NCBI RefSeq assembly: GCF_032884065.1
Contig: NC_088872.1
Coordinates: forward strand, 1,674,001 to 1,738,000
Reading direction: 5' to 3'
DNA from: Artemia franciscana
Lineage: Eukaryota > Arthropoda > Branchiopoda > Anostraca > Artemiidae
Length of the DNA stretch: 64,000 nucleotides
Below the pieces are notes generated by a model. The model was not told where the DNA came from and did not search any database. It saw nothing but the letters and a program-made list of their open reading frames with translations. The first letter of the stretch is position 1; each line of letters begins with the position of its first letter. Both the position numbers and the translations under genes were made by a program. Below are positions 36,493-57,573 of this stretch, in pieces.

Positions 36493-38323
36493 GTTTTTAA
36501 CTACGTAAAACTTGCGAATATACAACACTCTTTGCTGTCCCATTGTCTGTGCATATAAATAGATTGTTTACCGACTCTTGAAAATGCAACATATAATGGT
36601 CCATGGGAAAACAATCCGTATTCAGATCTATACCTCATGATTCTAATGATTGCCCTTGAGCTTTGTTGATGGTGATTGCTAATCTACCATTCCCTGTGTC
36701 GCCATCGTCATTTATATATCCCCTTGTGCCCCCAGGCATCCCCTTTGTAGTTTTGTCCCTGTGTCCAGGTCGTCATTTGTGTCCCGGTGTCCCAGTCTGT
36801 GATTTCTCTTTGAGTGTCCCGGGCGTCATTTATATTCCATGTGTCCCGGTGTCTCGGTCGTCATTTATATTCCCCTGTGCCCCCCGGCGTCCCCGTTGTA
36901 GTTGTGTCCCTGTGTCCCGGTCGTCATTTATATTCCCTGTGTCCCGGTCGTCATTTGTATCCCGGTGTCCCGGTCTGTATATACATTCGTTTTTTAGTTT
37001 TGTTTTTCTCCTTTATTTTTTTCCTTTTTTATTTTTTTTCTTTTTTAGTTTATTTAGATTTTTAGATTTTTTAGTTTTTTTATTAGCTTTTATTTTTTTT
37101 TTCTTTTTAGTTTTTTTGTAGTTTTTACCTTTTTTTAGTTTTTTTAGTTTTTTTTTACTTATATCCTGGTCGTCATTTATACTCCCTGTGTCCCGGTCGT
37201 CATTTGTGTCCCGGTGCTTTGTTGATTGCTAATCGAACATTCCTTTTGTCCCGGTCGCTTTCTCTTTGAGTGTCGTCAATCATATTCCCTATGTGCCGGT
37301 GTCCCGGTCGTCATTTGTGTCCCGATGCCCCGGTCTGTAATTTCGTCAGTTGAAAACTTATGATGAAATAAATTTTTAATTTTTTCCCTTTTTTTGTTTT
37401 TAGTTTTTTTTATTGGTTTTTACCTTTTTTTAGGTTTTTTAGTTTTTTTTTTTTTCTTTTTCTTTTTAGTTTTTTTGAAGTTTTTATCTTTTTAGTTTTT
37501 TTATTTTTATTTATATTTTTTTAGTTTTCTTTTTCTCCTTTATTTTTCAGTTTTTTCCTTTTTTTAGTTTTTTTTCTTTTTTAGTTCTTTTAGTTTTTAC
37601 CTTTTTTAGTTTTTTTTAGTTTTTTTAGTTTTTTAGTTTTTTTTATTTTTTTTTATTAGTTTTTAGTTTATTTTATGGTTTTTTCCTTTTTTTAGTTTTT
37701 TTTTTAGTTTTTTATCTTTTTTTAGTTTTTTTTTAGTTTTTAAGCTTTTTTAGATTTTTTTATTTTGTTTTCTTTTTTTTTTGTAGTTTTTACCTTCTTT
37801 AGATTTTTGCTTCTTTTATTTTTTTAGCTTTTTTAGTTTTTTTCGTTTTTTCTTTTTAGTTTTTTTGTAGTTTTTATCTTTTTTATTTTTTTGTATTTTT
37901 ATTCATATTTTTTTAGTTTTCCTTTTCTCTTTTATTTTTCAGTCTTTTCCTTTTTTTAGTTTTTTCTTTTTTAGTTTTTAGTTTTTTTTTAGTTTTTTAC
38001 CTTTTTTTAGTTTTTTTAGTTTTTTTAGTTTTTTAGATTTTTTAGTTTTTTTATTAGTTTTTAGTTTTTTTTGTAGTTTTTCCTTTTTTTAGTTTTTTCA
38101 GTTTTTTTTAGTTTTTAGTTTTTTACCTTTTTTTAGTTTTTTTTTAGTTTTTTAGCTTTTTTAGTTTTTTTTTTCTTTTTAGTTTTTTTTTGTAATTTTA
38201 CCTTTTTAGTTTCTTTTCTTATTTTGTATTAGTGTGATATAATTCAGACGTCATATGCGGACAAACATGACGTCACCTGATCCACAGATCCACACACAGA
38301 CAACTTATTTTTATATATATAGA
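36251..38323 (-). mobile_element. Non-autonomous Helitron (2.07 kb)
   Basis: Minus strand: TC-TATATATATAAAAATAAG at 38323, TGACGTCA zone, long A-rich arrays (T-rich 37380-38220), minisatellite (36690-37340), Rep-helicase tail (36500-36690), (TA)n, double hairpin, CTAG|T at 36251. The hairpin upstream arm carries a CTATTTGG variant. Confidence 0.8.
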
Positions 38324-40276
<1,953 letters not shown>

Positions 40277-41370
40277 TCTATATATATAAAAATAAGTTGT
40301 ATGTATTTTTGTGTTGAGGGTTTGCATATGACGTCTGAAAAATAAAGAATAAATAGAAAACAAACTAAAATGTAAAAACTGGGAATTGCATAAATATTTC
40401 GAAATATTTTGACAATAGACTAAAGTAATTCGAAAACCTTAAAAAAGATACTTAAAATTTGAGGTTTATTATAAATTTTTGAGCTTTAGCAAGCTTGGCA
40501 CGTAAAGATTTTTCCAATTGTCAACGCGTAACCAGACTATGTGTGTTTGTTTGTCATATGACGCATATGACGTCTAAAAAATAAAGAAGAAAAAGAAAAC
40601 TAAAAAAGAAAAAAAGAAAAAAGGTAAAAAACTAAAAAAAAAGTATGTATTCATGTTTGTTTGTTTGTTTGTTTGCATATGACGTCATTATAAGTATATA
40701 AGGCTTTGTATATGACGTCATTATAAGATGACACTACAGACCGGGACACAAATGACGACCGGGACACAGGGAATATAAATGACGACCGGGACACTCAAAG
40801 AGAAATTACAGACTGGGACACCGGGACACAAATGACGACCGGGATATATAAAAAAAAAGTTGTATCTATGCATGTTTGTTTGTTTGTGGGTTTGCATATG
40901 ACGTCATTTAAGTTTATAAGGCTTTGTATATGACGCCATTATAAGATGACGCTAAAGACCGGGACACCGAGACACAAATGACGACTGTGACACAGGGAAT
41001 ATAAATGACGACCGGGACACGGAAAGAGAAATTACAGACTGGGACACTAATGACGACCGGGACACACAAAGAGAAATTTTGGACTGGGACACCGGGACAC
41101 AAATGAAGACCGGGACACAGGGAATATAAATGACGACTGGGACACAAGGACAACTACAACGGGGACGCTTGGGGCACAGGGGGGATATATAAATAACGAC
41201 GGGGACACAGGGAAAGTCATTAGAAAAATGCGGTAAAGATCTGAATACGGATTGTTTTTCCCATGGACAATTATATGTTGCATGTTCAAGAGTCGGTAAA
41301 TCTGACAATCTATTTATATGCACAGACAATGGGATAGCGAAGAATGTTGTATATTGGCAAGTTTTTCCCT
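40277..41370 (+). mobile_element. Helitron pieces: several 5' ends, minisatellite, tail
   Basis: 5' terminus TC-TATATATATAAAAATAAG near 40277, a dispersed GGGAATTGCATAAATATTTC repeat, then (GTTT)n with CATATGACGTCATT twice (40650-40720, 40860-40910), minisatellite stretches, and the terminal Rep-helicase codons (41205-41365) with GIDL-like start altered to RDLN. No 3' hairpin. Confidence 0.6.
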
Positions 41371-42530
41371 GTGTCCCGGTCGTCATTTGTGTCCCGGTAT
41401 CCCAGTCTGTAATTTCTCTTTGAGTGTCCCGGTCGTCATTTATATTCCCTCTGTCCCGGTGTCCTGGTCGTCATTTGTGTCCCGGTGTCCCGTTATGTAG
41501 TATCATCTTATAATGACGTCATATACAAAGCCTTATATACTTATATATATAGATACAGTTTCTGTTTTTTAGTTTTTTCTTTTCTTAGTTTTTTTCTTTT
41601 TTAGTTTTTCTTTTTTTAGTTTCTTCTTTTTATTGATTTGTTTTCTTCAATTTGTCAATATTCATTCTAAAATTGACACTGGGAAAAATCTTTACGTGCC
41701 ATGCATGCTAAAGCTCCAACAATTTATGATAGACCTCAAATTTGGGTATCTGTTTTAAGGTTTTCGAATTACTTTAATCTATTGTCAAAATATATTGAAA
41801 TATTTGTGCAATTCCCAGTTTTTTTTTTTTTTTTTCTTTAAAATTGGTTTTTTAGTTTTTTTTTTGTTTTTTTTTTCTTTTTAGTTTTTTACCTTTTTTA
41901 TTTTTCTTATTTTTTACGTTTTTTCTTTTTAGGTTTTTCCTTTTTTTAATTTTTTACTTTTTTTTAGTTTTTTCGTTTTATTTTTTTATAGTTTTTTACC
42001 ACTTTTCTTTTTTCAGTTTTCTTTTTCTTATTTATTTTTCAGACGTAAATACATATCACCGAACCTTTGTTGTTTGAACTAAAATCTGGTAACCCAATCA
42101 TCATCGCTATCACTTTCAGTTTTGATACGTTTTGACTCTCGCTGTCCAGGTGGATTTTCATCTAACTGCGCGGTTTTGCGTTCTTTAGCCGCAAGACTTT
42201 TGGCATTAATCCTTTGAGCAGATTCCTCGGCTTTTTCTTCTGCCATTGTAGGATTTATACTAAAATTTCTCTTTTAATTAACTATTTGAGCAGCTTCCTC
42301 GGCTGTTTCTTCTGTCATTTTAAGATCTATACTAAAAATTCCTCTTTATGTGCTAAGCTTGCTAAAGTTCAACAATTTATATAAACCTCAAATTTTAAGT
42401 ATTTGTTTTAAGGTTTTCGAATTACTTTAATCTATTTCAAAATATTTCGAAATATTTATGCAATTCCCAGTTTTTACATTTTAGTTTGTTTTCTTTTCTT
42501 CTTTATTTTTCAGACGTCATATGTCTGGCG
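41371..42530 (-). mobile_element. Helitron pieces with charged-ORF remnant
   Basis: Minisatellite (41371-41500), T-rich array, two copies of the AATTCCCAG dispersed repeat (about 41690-41830 and 42340-42485). Near 42090-42250 there is a remnant of the charged ORF (AAKERKTAQLDENPPGQRES in minus frame) without the KRKRAEE unit. No intact termini. Confidence 0.55.
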
Positions 42531-42807
42531 TAACAGACATAGTGTAACAGACATAACAAACAAACAACTTATTTGTGGTTTTTATTTTTATTTTTATTTT
42601 TTTAGTTTTGTTTTTCTCCTTTATTTTTCAGTTTTTTCCTTTTTTTATTTTTTTTCTTTTTTAGTTTTTTTAGTTTCTTATCTTTTTTAGTTTTTTATTA
42701 GTTTTTGTTTTTTTTTCTTTTTAGTTTTTTTTGTAGTTTTTACCTTTTTTTAGTTTTTTTTTTAGTTTTTAGTTTTTTCTTTTTAGTTTTTTTTGTAGTT
42801 TTTACCT
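42531..42807 (-). repeat. A-rich Helitron array
   Basis: TTTTTAG/TTTTACC array on the plus strand. No gene. Confidence 0.7.
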
Positions 42808-42884
42808 AGCCAAGATTCGAACCTGCAACCTCTCGGACCTAGAACCTGGAACATAACGCGTTACCAGCTCAGCTACTTCGGGCT
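42808..42884 (-). other. tRNA-like sequence
   Basis: Reverse complement has a perfect A-box (TAGCTGAGCTGG) and a B-box-like GGTTCGAATCT, with AGCC/GGCT ends, 77 bases. The anticodon stem does not pair and the T-arm 3' strand is short, so it is not a normal tRNA. Related copies lie at 46931, 47388, 57192 and 57574. Confidence 0.45.
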
Positions 42885-43250
<366 letters not shown>

Positions 43251-44393
43251 AAGCTGTTGGGCTTTGCGCCCCCCAAGCCCCCCCGCGCGCGTAATTCGTT
43301 ACGCGCCATATTAGTTACGCGCCATTGTAGCTGTGTCCCTGTGTCCCACCTGTGAATAGAGATAGATATAAATATATATTTTTAACTACGTAAAACATGC
43401 GAATATACAACATTCTTCGCTGTCCCATTGTCTGTGCATATAAATAGCATTTATATTCTCTGTGTCCCGGTCGTCATTTGTGTCCTGGTGTCCCAGTTTG
43501 TATTTTCTCTTTGAGTGTCCCGGTCGTCATTTATATTCCCTGTGTCCCAGTGTCCCGGTAGTCATTTGTGTCCTGGTGTCCCGGTCTGTAATTTCTATTC
43601 AAACAATCCCTGTGTCTCAGTCGTCAATTATATATCCCGCCTGTGCCCCCGGCTTCCCCGTTGTAGTTGTGTCCCTGCGTCCCGGTCGTCATTTATATTC
43701 CCGGTCGTGATTTGTGTCCGGGTATCCCAGTCTGTAATTTTTCTTTGAGGTTCCTGGTCGTCATTTATATTCCCTCTGTGTCGGTCGTCATTTGTGTCAG
43801 GTTTTTTTTTCTTCTTTATTTTTCAGCGTCACTATGAAGTACATATCGCCGAACCTTTGTTTTTTAACTTAAATCTGGTAGGCATTGATGACCTTATCCA
43901 AGTAAAAATCCCAAACCCAATCATCATCGCTATCATTTTCAGTTTTGATATGTTTTTGACTCTCGCTTTCCAGGTGGATTTTCATCTAACTGCGCGGTTT
44001 TGCGTTCTTTAGCCGCAAGCCTGTTTTCTTGCTGTTCTTGTGATTTCTCGGCACGCTTTCTTTTCTTACTTTCTCTATCAGCTGCAAGCCTGTTTTCTTG
44101 CTGTTCTTGTGATTCCTTGGCACGCTTTCTTTTCTTACTTTCTCTATCAGCAGCAAGTTTTTTGGCATAGACTCTTTGAGCAGCTTCCTCGGCTGTTGCC
44201 ATTGTAGGTTCTTCAGTCATTTTACAATTAAACATTTTTCCGTGAACGCATGTCTTAAATACCATTAATGACGTCACCGTCATTGCAAAAATGACGACAA
44301 CTAACTTCATGACGTCAGAAACAGTCGACACAGAAACATGACGTCACCTGACAGACAGACACACAGACAGACAACTTATTTTTATATATATAG
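43251..44393 (-). mobile_element. Non-autonomous Helitron with charged ORF
   Basis: 5' terminus TC-TATATATATAAAAATAAG at 44393, charged ORF, minisatellite (43450-43800), very short tail region (43380-43440) and a shortened 3' end with only one partial hairpin (CAACAGCTT). A near-copy of its 3' half lies at 63538-64000. Confidence 0.7.
43939..44331 (-). CDS. Helitron-borne charged protein, two-repeat form
   Basis: EEPTMATAEEAAQRVYAKKL, then two units (KKRKRAKESQEQQENRLAAD and KKRKRAEKSQEQQENRLAAK), TAQLDENPPGKRES. A one-base insertion after KRESK shifts the frame, so the DDDWVWDFYLDKVINAYQI end (43880-43935) is out of frame. Closest relative in the window is 10379-10834, which shares the two-unit layout. 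The two units are nearly identical at DNA level, so unit number probably changes by slippage. Confidence 0.55.
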   Translation of the reverse strand: MSTVSDVMKLVVVIFAMTVTSLMVFKTCVHGKMFNCKMTEEPTMATAEEAAQRVYAKKLAADRESKKRKRAKESQEQQENRLAADRESKKRKRAEKSQEQQENRLAAKERKTAQLDENPPGKRESKTYQN

Positions 44394-44409
44394 ATTATAT
44401 ATATATATA

Positions 44410-45792
<1,383 letters not shown>

Positions 45793-45799
45793 TAGATAT

Positions 45800-46045
45800 A
45801 ATTCTAAAATTGTCAGGTAATTTTCTATTTTGAAATAAAAACTAAAATTATTGCTCAGACAACATAAATATTTTTGATATTTACATAATAGCTTTAGTGG
45901 TTCTAGACTGAAAACTAAATATGCTAATCAAATTGGGAATTGCAATCTTTTAGGTTGAAAAGGCAGATCCATTGGAATCATGAGAATGCGTGGAATAAGA
46001 AAAGCCTCACCCTCAAAGGCCCTGTCAAGATTGTTGCCTCTATTA
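45800..46045 (-). pseudogene. Small Rep-helicase fragment
   Basis: Minus strand 45935-46040 reads IEATILTGPFEGEAFLIPRI and DLPFQPKRLQF, the segment just before the conserved helicase tail. The rest is AT-rich sequence with TTGCTCAGACAACATAAATA, reminiscent of the flank at 10230-10270. Confidence 0.7.
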
Positions 46046-46259
46046 CGTTATAACAGACATAACACGTCATTTGTGTCCCGGTGTCCCGGTCTGTAGTTTC
46101 GTTAGTCGACAAACATGACGTCAGACGACAAACAACTTCATGACGACATACAGCTCAATCCTTATAATGACGTCAGTCGACAGACATGACGTCAGTCGAC
46201 ACACAAACATGACGTCAGTCGACAGACAGACAAACAACTTATTTTTATATATATAGATA
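46046..46259 (-). promoter_or_regulatory. Cluster of TGACGTCA palindromes in a Helitron 5' end
   Basis: Six TGACGTCA or TGACGTCAG sites within ~140 bases, three of them in a 20-base-scale repeat ACATGACGTCAGTCGACA. TGACGTCA is the ATF/CREB consensus (established). Whether it drives transcription of the element is inference. Ends in a minus-strand AACTTATTTTTATATATATA terminus near 46257. Confidence 0.45.
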
Positions 46260-46930
46260 GATAAGCCCCCCCGCGAGCGTAAGTTGTTACGCGCCATATT
46301 AGTTACGTGCCATTGTAGTTGTGTCCCTGTGTCCGACTACAGGTTTACCGACTCTTGAACATGCAACATATAATTGTCCATGGGAACAACAATCCGTATT
46401 CAGATCTATACCTCATTATTCTAATGATTGCACTTGAGTTTTGTTGATGGTGATTGCTAATCAAACATTCCCTGTGTCTCCATCGTCATTTATATATCCC
46501 CCTGTGCCCCCACCGGCATCCCCGTTGTAGATGTGTCCCTGTGTCCCAGTCGTCATTTATAGTCGACAAACATGACGTCAGTCAACACACAAACATGACG
46601 TCAGTCGACACTCAAACATGACATCAGTCGACACACACGTCCCAGTCGTCATTTGTATCCCGGTTTCCCAGTCTGTAATTTCTCTTTGAGTGTCCCGGTC
46701 GTCTTTTTTTTCTTTTTTCTTTTTAGTTATTTTTTGTAGTTTTTCCCTTTTTTTGTTTTTTTATTTTTATTTTCTAAGTTTTATTTTTCTACTTTAATTG
46801 TCAATTTTTCCTTTTTTTTGTTTTTTTTTCTTTTTCAGTTTTTTGTTTTTTATTATTTTTTTTTCTTTTTACCTTTTTTTTAGTTTTTTTTTCTTTTTTA
46901 TTTTTTTTTCTTCTTTTGTATTAATGCTAA

Positions 46931-46975
46931 AGCCAACATTCGAACCTGGAACCTATCGGACCTAGAACCTCGGAC
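46931..46975 (-). other. tRNA-like fragment (B-box half)
   Basis: Reverse complement GGTTCTAGGTCCGATAGGTT then CCAGGTTCGAATGTTGGCT; the A-box half is missing. Confidence 0.35.
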
Positions 46976-47387
46976 CTTCTCTGTGTCCCCGTCGTCATTT
47001 AAATATCCCCCTGTGCCTTTTTTTTTGGTTTTTACCTTTTTTTTTGCTTTTTAATTTTTTTCTTTTTTCTTTTTAGTTTTTTTATAGTTTTTACCCTTTT
47101 TTTTAGTTTTTTATTTTTATTCTTATTTTTTAGTTGTCTTTTTCTAATTTATTTTTCAGTTTTTTCCTTTTTTGTTTTTTTTTCTTTTTTAGTTTTTAGT
47201 TTTTTCTAGTTTTTTACCTTTTTTTAGTTTTTTTTTTAGTTTTTGGTTTGTTTTGTAGTTTTTACCTTTTTTTTAGTTATTTTTATTAGTTTTTAGTTTT
47301 TTTCTTTTTTAGGTTTTAGTTTTTTACCTTTTTTTACTTTTTTTTAGCTTTTTTATTTTTTTTTGTTTTTTTTTGTAGTTTTTGTAA

Positions 47388-47457
47388 GGTTTGAACCTGG
47401 AACCTCTCGAACCTAGAACCTGGAACATACTGCGTTACCAACTCAGCTACATCAGCT
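47388..47457 (-). other. tRNA-like sequence
   Basis: Reverse complement has GTAGCTGAGTTGGTAACGC (A-box) and CCAGGTTCAAACCTT (B-box, one base off). Acceptor ends are altered. Confidence 0.4.
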
Positions 47458-47513
47458 TGTATACTTTCGTTTTTGAATTGGTATCTGATGAAATAATTCA
47501 GACGTCATATGCG

Positions 47514-47545
<32 letters not shown>

Positions 47546-47575
47546 TAACCCACAAACAATTTATTTAATATATAT

Positions 47576-51665
<4,090 letters not shown>

Positions 51666-52204
51666 AGATATAATCTGGCGTAACGGACAGACAGCTTATT
51701 TATAGCTTCACGCCACCCCAACACCTAGTTCGTGGGGGCGCTTTGCGCCCCCCCATGCCCCCCGCACGCGTAAGTCGTTTCACGCCATATTAGTTACTTG
51801 CCATTGTAGTTGTGTCCTTGTGTACCACCTGTGGGTTTTTACCTTTTTTTTTTTGGCTTTCCCCGGCGTCCCCGTTTTAGTTGTGTCCCTTCCCTGTGTC
51901 CCAGTCGTCATTTATATTCCCAGTGTCCCGGTTGTTATTAGTGTCCCGGTGTCCCAGTCTGTAATTTCTCTTTTAGTGTCCCGTTTGTCATTTATATTCT
52001 CTTTATCCCGGTGTCCCGGTCGCCATTTGTGTCCCGGTCTGTAATTTCGTCAGTCGACAAACAACTTCATGACGACATACAGCTCAATCCTTATAATGAC
52101 ATCAGTCGACAAATATGACGTCAGTCAACACACAAACATGTCATCAGTCGACAGACAAACATGACGTCAGTCAACAGACGAACAACTTATTTTTATATAT
52201 ATAA
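51666..52204. mobile_element. Helitron fragments, no gene
   Basis: Part of a 3' double hairpin (51700-51790) without CTAG end, minisatellite (51860-52050), and a TGACGTCA/TGACATCAGTCGACA cluster with 5' terminus (52060-52200). Confidence 0.6.
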
Positions 52205-53140
52205 CTAGCTGTTGGATGGTGCTTCGCGCCACCCCAACACCTAGTTGGTTGGGGCACTTCGCGCCCCCCCCAAGCCCTCCCACGCGCGTAAGTCGTTACG
52301 CGCCTATCTTCTTACAATTAAAAATTTGTCTTTGAATGATATTCTTAAATACCTGTGTCCTGGTCGTCATGTATATTCCCTGTGTCCCGGTCGTCATTTG
52401 TGTCCCGGTATCCCAGTCTGTAATTTCTCTTTGAGTGTCCCGGTCGTCATTTGTGTCCCGGTATCCCAGTCTGTAATTTCTCTTTGAGTGTCCCGGTCCT
52501 CATTTATATTCCCTCTGTCCCGGTCGTCATTTGTGTCCCTGTCTGTAATTTCTCTTTGAGTGTTTTTTCTTTTTAGTTTTTTTTAGTTTTTTACCTTTTT
52601 TCTCTTTCAGTTTTCTTTTTCTTCTTTATTTTTCAGCGTCACTGTGAAATACATATCGCCAAACCTTTGTTTTTTTAACTAAAATCTGGTAGGCATTGAT
52701 GACCTTATCCAAGTCAAAATCCCAAACCCAATCATCATCGCTATCATTTTCAGTTTTGATATGTTTTGACTCTCGCTGTCCAGGTGGATTTTCATCTAAC
52801 TGCGCGGTTTTGCGTTCTTTAGCCGCAAGCCTGTTTTCTTGCTGTTCTTGTGATTCCTCGGCACGTTTTCTTTTCTTGCTTTCTCTATCAGCCGCAAGTT
52901 TTTTGGCATAGACTCTTTGAGCAGCCTCCCCGGCTGTTGCCATTGTAGGTTCATCAGTCATTTTACAATTAAACATTTTTCCGTCCAAAATCTTCTTACA
53001 ATTAAAAATTTGTCTTTGAACGATTTTCTTAAATACTTTTAATGACGTAATCGTCATAACAAACATGACGACAACTAACTTCATGACGAAATGATGACAT
53101 GACGTCACTCGACAAACCAACAGACAAACAACTTATCTAT
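52205..53140 (-). mobile_element. Non-autonomous Helitron with charged ORF
   Basis: 3' end CTAG|T at 52205 with a degraded hairpin, an inserted fragment of its own 5' coding zone (52310-52360), minisatellite (52360-52560), charged ORF, and a 5' end reading TAGATAAGTTGTTTGTCTGT near 53140 without TATATATA. A plus-strand Helitron starts three bases further on. Confidence 0.7.
52626..53120 (-). CDS. Helitron-borne charged protein, single-repeat form, intact to the end
   Basis: Open for 164 codons: KMTDEPTMATAGEAAQRVYA, one KKRKRAEESQEQQENRLAAK unit, TAQLDENPPGQRES, DDDWVWDFDLDKVINAYQI, LVKKTKVWRYVFHSDAEK. There is an extra N-terminal duplication (QRQIFNCKKILDGKMFNCKM) shared with 25478-25900. 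It has the full acidic and basic ends and no lesion, so it is the best candidate for a translated product. Function unknown. Confidence 0.62.
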   Translation of the reverse strand: MVCRVTSCHHFVMKLVVVMFVMTITSLKVFKKIVQRQIFNCKKILDGKMFNCKMTDEPTMATAGEAAQRVYAKKLAADRESKKRKRAEESQEQQENRLAAKERKTAQLDENPPGQRESKHIKTENDSDDDWVWDFDLDKVINAYQILVKKTKVWRYVFHSDAEK

Positions 53141-53142
53141 CT

Positions 53143-53898
53143 TCTATATATATAAAAATAAGTTGTCTGTCTGTGTGTCTGTCTGTGGATCAGGTGACGT
53201 CATGTTTCTGTGTCGGCTGACGTCATGAAGTTAGTTTTCGTCATTTTTGCTATGACGGTGACGTCATTAAAGATATTTAAGACATATATGTTCACGTAGA
53301 AATCTATTAATGTTTAAGTTTAAAATGACTGATGAACTTACAATGGCAAAAGCCGATGAAGATGCTCAAAGAGTCTATGCCAAAAAACTTGCTGCTGATA
53401 GAGAAAGTCAGAAAAGAAAGCCTGCCGAGGAATCAAAAGAACAGCAAGGAAACAGGCTTGAGGCTAAAGAACGCAAAACCGCGCAGTTAGATGAAGATCC
53501 ACCTGGACAGCGAGAGTCAAAACATATCAAAACTGAAATTTGAGAGCGAGGATTTTGACTCGGATAAGGTCATCAATGCCTACCAGATTTTAGTTAAAAA
53601 AAACAAAGGTTCGGCGATATGTATTTCATAGTGAAGCTGAAAAATAAAGAAGAAAAAGAAAACTGAAAAAAAGAAAAAATGTAAAAAACTAAAAAATACT
53701 AAAAAGAAAAAACACTCAAAGAGAAATTACAGACCGGTACACAAATGACGACCGGAACAGAGGGAATATAAATAACGACCGGGATACTCAAAGAGAAATT
53801 ACAGACTGGGATACCGGGACACAAATGACGACCGGGACACAGGGAATATAAATGACGACCAGGACACAGGTATTTAAGAATATCGTTCAAAGACAAAT
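53143..53898 (+). mobile_element. Helitron 5' half, cut by the second gap
   Basis: TC-TATATATATAAAAATAAG, CAGGTGACGTCATG, TGACGTCATGAAGTTAG and GGTGACGTCATTAAAG, charged ORF, short A-rich tract, minisatellite to the gap. Confidence 0.8.
53310..53543 (+). pseudogene. Charged Helitron protein, frameshifted near the C-terminus
   Basis: MFKFKMTDELTMAKADEDAQ, RVYAKKLAADRESQKRKPAE, EDPPGQRESKHIKTE, then a stop caused by a small rearrangement; DSDKVINAYQILVKK-like codons continue out of frame to 53645. Same subgroup as 45288-45737, which is on the other strand. Confidence 0.65.
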
Positions 53899-53998
53899 NN
53901 NNNNNNNNNNNNNNNNNNNNNNNNNNNNNNNNNNNNNNNNNNNNNNNNNNNNNNNNNNNNNNNNNNNNNNNNNNNNNNNNNNNNNNNNNNNNNNNNNN
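53899..53998. other. Assembly gap (100 N)
   Basis: Gap of unknown true length between a plus-strand Helitron 5' half and a minus-strand 3' module. Confidence 1.
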
Positions 53999-54110
53999 TA
54001 GTTGGTGGGGGCGTTACGCGCCCCCAAGCCCCCCCGTGCACATAAGTCGTTACGCGCCATATTAGTTACACGCCATTGTAGTTGTGTCCCTGTGTCCCAC
54101 CTGTGAATAA

Positions 54111-54200
<90 letters not shown>

Positions 54201-54658
54201 TTTTAACTACGTATAACTTGCGAATATACAACATTCTTCGCTGTCCCATTGTCTGTTCATATACATAGATTGTCAGGCTTACCGACTCTTGAACATGCAA
54301 CATATAATTGTGCATGGGAAAACAATCCGTATTCAGATCTATACCTCATGATTCTAATGATTGATCTTGAGCTTTGTTGATGGTGATTGCTAATCGGTCA
54401 TTCCCTGTGTCGCCGTCATCATTTATATATCCCCCAGTGCCCCCCGGCGTCCCCGTTTTCTTTTTAGTTTTTTGTAGTTTTTTACATTTGTTTTAGATTT
54501 TTTAGTTTTTTTTTACTTATATCCTGGTCGTCATTTATACTCCCTGTGTCCCGGTCGTCATCGTCAGTAGAAAACATGACGTCAGTCAACACACAAACAT
54601 GACGACACCCGACAGACCCACACACACACAGACAACTTATATATATAATATATATATA
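53999..54658 (-). mobile_element. Helitron 3' half with short body
   Basis: Inner hairpin of the 3' module (GGGGGCGTTACGCGCCCCCA, variant loop), (TA)n (54115-54199), Rep-helicase tail (54200-54390), a little minisatellite, TTTTTAG array, and a TGACGTCA zone ending at CAACTTATATATA near 54645. Confidence 0.65.
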
Positions 54659-56848
<2,190 letters not shown>

Positions 56849-57191
56849 TTTTTTACCTTTTTTTAGTTTTTTTAGTTTTTTTAGTTTTTTAGCTTTTTTA
56901 TTTTTTTTATTAGTTTTTAGTTTTTTTTTTAGTTTTTGCCTTTTTTTTAGTTTTTTTAGTTTTATTATTATTTTCGTGGAAATTTTTTTTATTAGTTTTT
57001 GTTTTTTTTTTCTTTTTAGTTTTTTTGTAGTTTTCACCTTTTTTTAGTTTTTTTTTTTTTTTTTCTTCTTTTTTAGTTTTTAGTTTTTTACCTTTTTTTT
57101 AGTTATTTTTTTAGTTTTCTTAGTATTTTCTTTATAGTTTTTTGTAGTTTTACCTGTTTTAGTTTTTTTTCTTCTTTTATATTAATGCTAA

Positions 57192-57267
57192 AGCCAAGAC
57201 CCGAACCTGGAACCTCTCGGACCTGGAACCGGGAACATAACGCCTTATCAACTCAGCTACTTCGGCT
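57192..57267 (-). other. tRNA-like sequence
   Basis: 76 bases. Reverse complement: AGCCGAAGTAGCTGAGTTGA (A-box, last G changed) and CCAGGTTCGGGTCTTGGCT (B-box-like). It sits in an array in the same orientation as the other copies. Confidence 0.4.
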
Positions 57268-57573
57268 TGAATACATTTACCTTTTTTTTTTATTTTTCTT
57301 TTTTTAGTTTTCTTTTTCTCCTTTATTTGTCAGGTTTGTTTTCCTTTTCTAGTTTTTTTTTTCTTTTTCAGTTTTAGTTTTTTTCTTTTTAGTTTTTTGT
57401 AGTTTTTACCTTTTTTAGTTTTTTTACTTTCTTTTACTTTTTAGTTTCTAGTTTTTACCCTTTTTTAGTTTTTTTTAGTTTTTAAGCTTTTTAGTTTTTT
57501 TTAGTATTTTCTTTTTAGTTTTTTTTGTAGTTTTTATCTTTTTTAGTTTTTTCTTCTTTTGTATTAATGCTAA

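Larger units (their letters stand above)
46260..47579 (-). mobile_element. Degraded Helitron
   Basis: 3' piece without hairpin (GCCCCCCCGCGAGCGTAAG), truncated tail (46340-46440), minisatellite with another TGACGTCAGTCGACA cluster (46560-46640), T-rich arrays, two tRNA-like fragments, and a 5' terminus (TC at 47579) preceded by (CAGA)n. Confidence 0.6.

Noticed and set aside
42808-42884. Functional tRNA gene
   Set aside because: A- and B-boxes are present, but no anticodon stem pairs and the T-arm is short in all copies.
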